A DNA stretch of 6,911 nucleotides from Prevotella sp. Lineage in GTDB: Bacteria; Bacteroidota; Bacteroidia; Bacteroidales; Bacteroidaceae. The notes beneath the pieces were generated by a model. That model was not told the DNA's origin. It worked only from the letters and a program-made list of their open reading frames with translations, and searched no databases. The translations under genes were made by a program, and so were the position numbers. Shown piece after piece: positions 6,239 to 6,911 of this stretch. The DNA lies in NCBI GenBank assembly GCA_022511055.1, contig JAFLSH010000164.1, positions 1 through 6,911 of the forward strand, in the 5' to 3' direction. The number at the start of each line of letters is the position of its first letter. Position 1 is the first letter of the stretch.

Positions 6239-6270
6239 TTTGTCTAACTACCTGATTTTTCGTAACTTTG
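6239..6270 (+). promoter_or_regulatory. Promoter of the transglycosylase gene
   Basis: TTTG (6239-6242), a 20-base spacer, then TAACTTTG (6263-6270) and CACCC: the best match in the window to the Bacteroidota TTTG / TAnnTTTG promoter. Transcription should begin near 6276, giving a leader of about 58 bases before ATG 6334. Confidence 0.8.
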
Positions 6271-6333
6271 CACCCGAAAACAAAAGGATAACGCGGTTAC
6301 TCGTGATGAGATGCCCGTCTAAGATGCAGAATT

Positions 6334-6783
6334 ATGAATAGATTAATGAAGATTGTTTGTGTGAGCTTGACCACTCTGCTATTGTTGTCTGCAACGCCCG
6401 TTCAGGCAACTGCCAAAAAGGAAACTAAGAGTGCCCAAACGTCAAGTTTCAACTGGGCTCCCGTGATGGAGGCGATTATTCAAGTAGAAAGCGAAGGAAA
6501 TCCCCGCGCCGTAAGCGGCAATTCCGTTGGCGCAATGCAAATTACTCCAATTCTTGTCAAGGATTGCAACAACATTCTGGAGAAACGCAAGAGTAAGGTG
6601 CGCTACACACTGGCCGACCGTTACAACGTGGCCAAGTCAAAGGAAATGTTCCTTCTGTTTCAGTCGCATTACAACCCGACCAATGATGTCGAGAAGGCTA
6701 TTCGTTTGTGGAATGGAGGTATCCGCTACACCATCAAGGGTACCAACAACTACTACCGAAAAGTCATGCGACAAATGAAGTAG
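6334..6783 (+). CDS. Exported lysozyme-like (SLT) lytic transglycosylase, single domain
   Basis: A 149-residue protein with an N-terminal signal peptide (residues 1 to about 27: basic start, a leucine-rich core, then VQATA) and one lysozyme-fold SLT domain. The family would cleave the glycan strands of peptidoglycan in the periplasm, forming 1,6-anhydro-muropeptides. The key motif is AIIQVESEGNPRAVS (47-61), where Glu52-Ser53 matches the catalytic ES pair of SLT enzymes. GAMQI (66-70) corresponds to the family's GLMQ/GAMQ motif and LWNGG (125-129) to the usual YNAG/WNGG. There is no LysM or other wall-binding domain, and the domain is at the short end for the family, so a specialised or helper role is possible. 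Start: ATG 6334; Met5 (6346) is an alternative that keeps a signal peptide. Codons look less GC-rich than in the neighbouring genes. It has its own promoter and terminator. Confidence 0.85.
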   Translation: MNRLMKIVCVSLTTLLLLSATPVQATAKKETKSAQTSSFNWAPVMEAIIQVESEGNPRAVSGNSVGAMQITPILVKDCNNILEKRKSKVRYTLADRYNVAKSKEMFLLFQSHYNPTNDVEKAIRLWNGGIRYTIKGTNNYYRKVMRQMK

Positions 6784-6808
6784 AAACTCTATTTGCAAGA
6801 CTGATGAT

Positions 6809-6849
6809 ATCGGCAGTCAGGTCATTACAATGCCTGATTGCCGATTTTT
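6809..6849 (+). terminator. Intrinsic terminator of the transglycosylase gene
   Basis: A 13-pair stem is formed by 6809-6821 (ATCGGCAGTCAGG) and 6833-6845 (CCTGATTGCCGAT) with a single G-T pair and an 11-base loop, directly followed by more T residues (five Ts at 6845-6849). It lies 26 bases after the stop codon and closes a single-gene transcription unit. Confidence 0.88.
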
Positions 6850-6880
6850 AATTGATTTAAAAACAAAATATTACAGGGTT

Positions 6881-6911
6881 ATGTCTTTCTCTTTCAAACA
6901 GTTAGGGAGGC
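6881..6911 (+). CDS. Possible start of a further gene, cut by right edge
   Basis: ATG 6881 opens a frame (MSFSFKQLGR) that stays open for the ten codons left in the window. It follows the terminator by about 30 bases of AT-rich sequence. There is no TAnnTTTG element or Shine-Dalgarno sequence in front of it. I do not recognise a family from so few residues, and a chance open frame of this length is common. Confidence 0.3.
   Translation, partial: MSFSFKQLGR

Noticed and set aside
1..6911. CRISPR arrays, tRNA or rRNA genes, insertion sequences, long repeats
   Set aside because: No regularly spaced repeats, cloverleaf-like sequences, transposase motifs or matching terminal repeats were seen on reading both strands.

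Overview
The window reads as a chromosomal segment of a Bacteroidota bacterium, most like Prevotella or a close relative. The main evidence is the recurring Bacteroidota promoter core TAnnTTTG, which lies in front of five transcription units (two with a TTTG element exactly 20 bases upstream). Shine-Dalgarno sequences are generally absent. The secreted glucanase ends in a C-terminal motif common in Prevotella secreted proteins. The protein set (Bacteroides-type DHFR with LIYWLP in place of LPWxLP, MutS2, clade D-like beta-carbonic anhydrase) fits as well. Coding density is high and the housekeeping genes are intact.

Layout from left to right. (1) Bases 1-46, minus strand: the first 15 codons of a gene leaving the window, resembling the N-terminus of a HicA-type toxin, with its own promoter. 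(2) Diverging from it, folA (dihydrofolate reductase) and, 30 bases later, a secreted GH5 endoglucanase-type glycoside hydrolase, probably one transcript. (3) Convergent to these, a minus-strand pair: beta-carbonic anhydrase followed by a short-chain dehydrogenase that starts with TTG inside a TTGA stop/start overlap. The dehydrogenase stop codon overlaps the glucanase 3' end by 8 bases. (4) A 215-base divergent region holding the carbonic anhydrase and mutS2 promoters. (5) mutS2, full length with ATPase, KOW-like and Smr domains, with a GTG start so close to its promoter that the mRNA is probably leaderless. (6) A 180-base spacer with three abutting inverted repeats and a strong promoter. (7) A small exported lysozyme-like/SLT transglycosylase with a clear intrinsic terminator. 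(8) Possibly the first codons of another gene at the right edge.

The genes do not form one pathway: folate metabolism, beta-glucan hydrolysis, CO2/bicarbonate exchange, nucleic-acid or ribosome quality control and cell-wall remodelling simply adjoin. No susC/susD-like gene flanks the glucanase, so it does not look like part of a polysaccharide utilisation locus here. I see no convincing new multi-gene system. The points that deserve a second look are signal-level: the leaderless GTG start, the TTGA coupling, the stacked palindromes, the 5' hairpin of the carbonic anhydrase mRNA, and the HicA-like edge gene.
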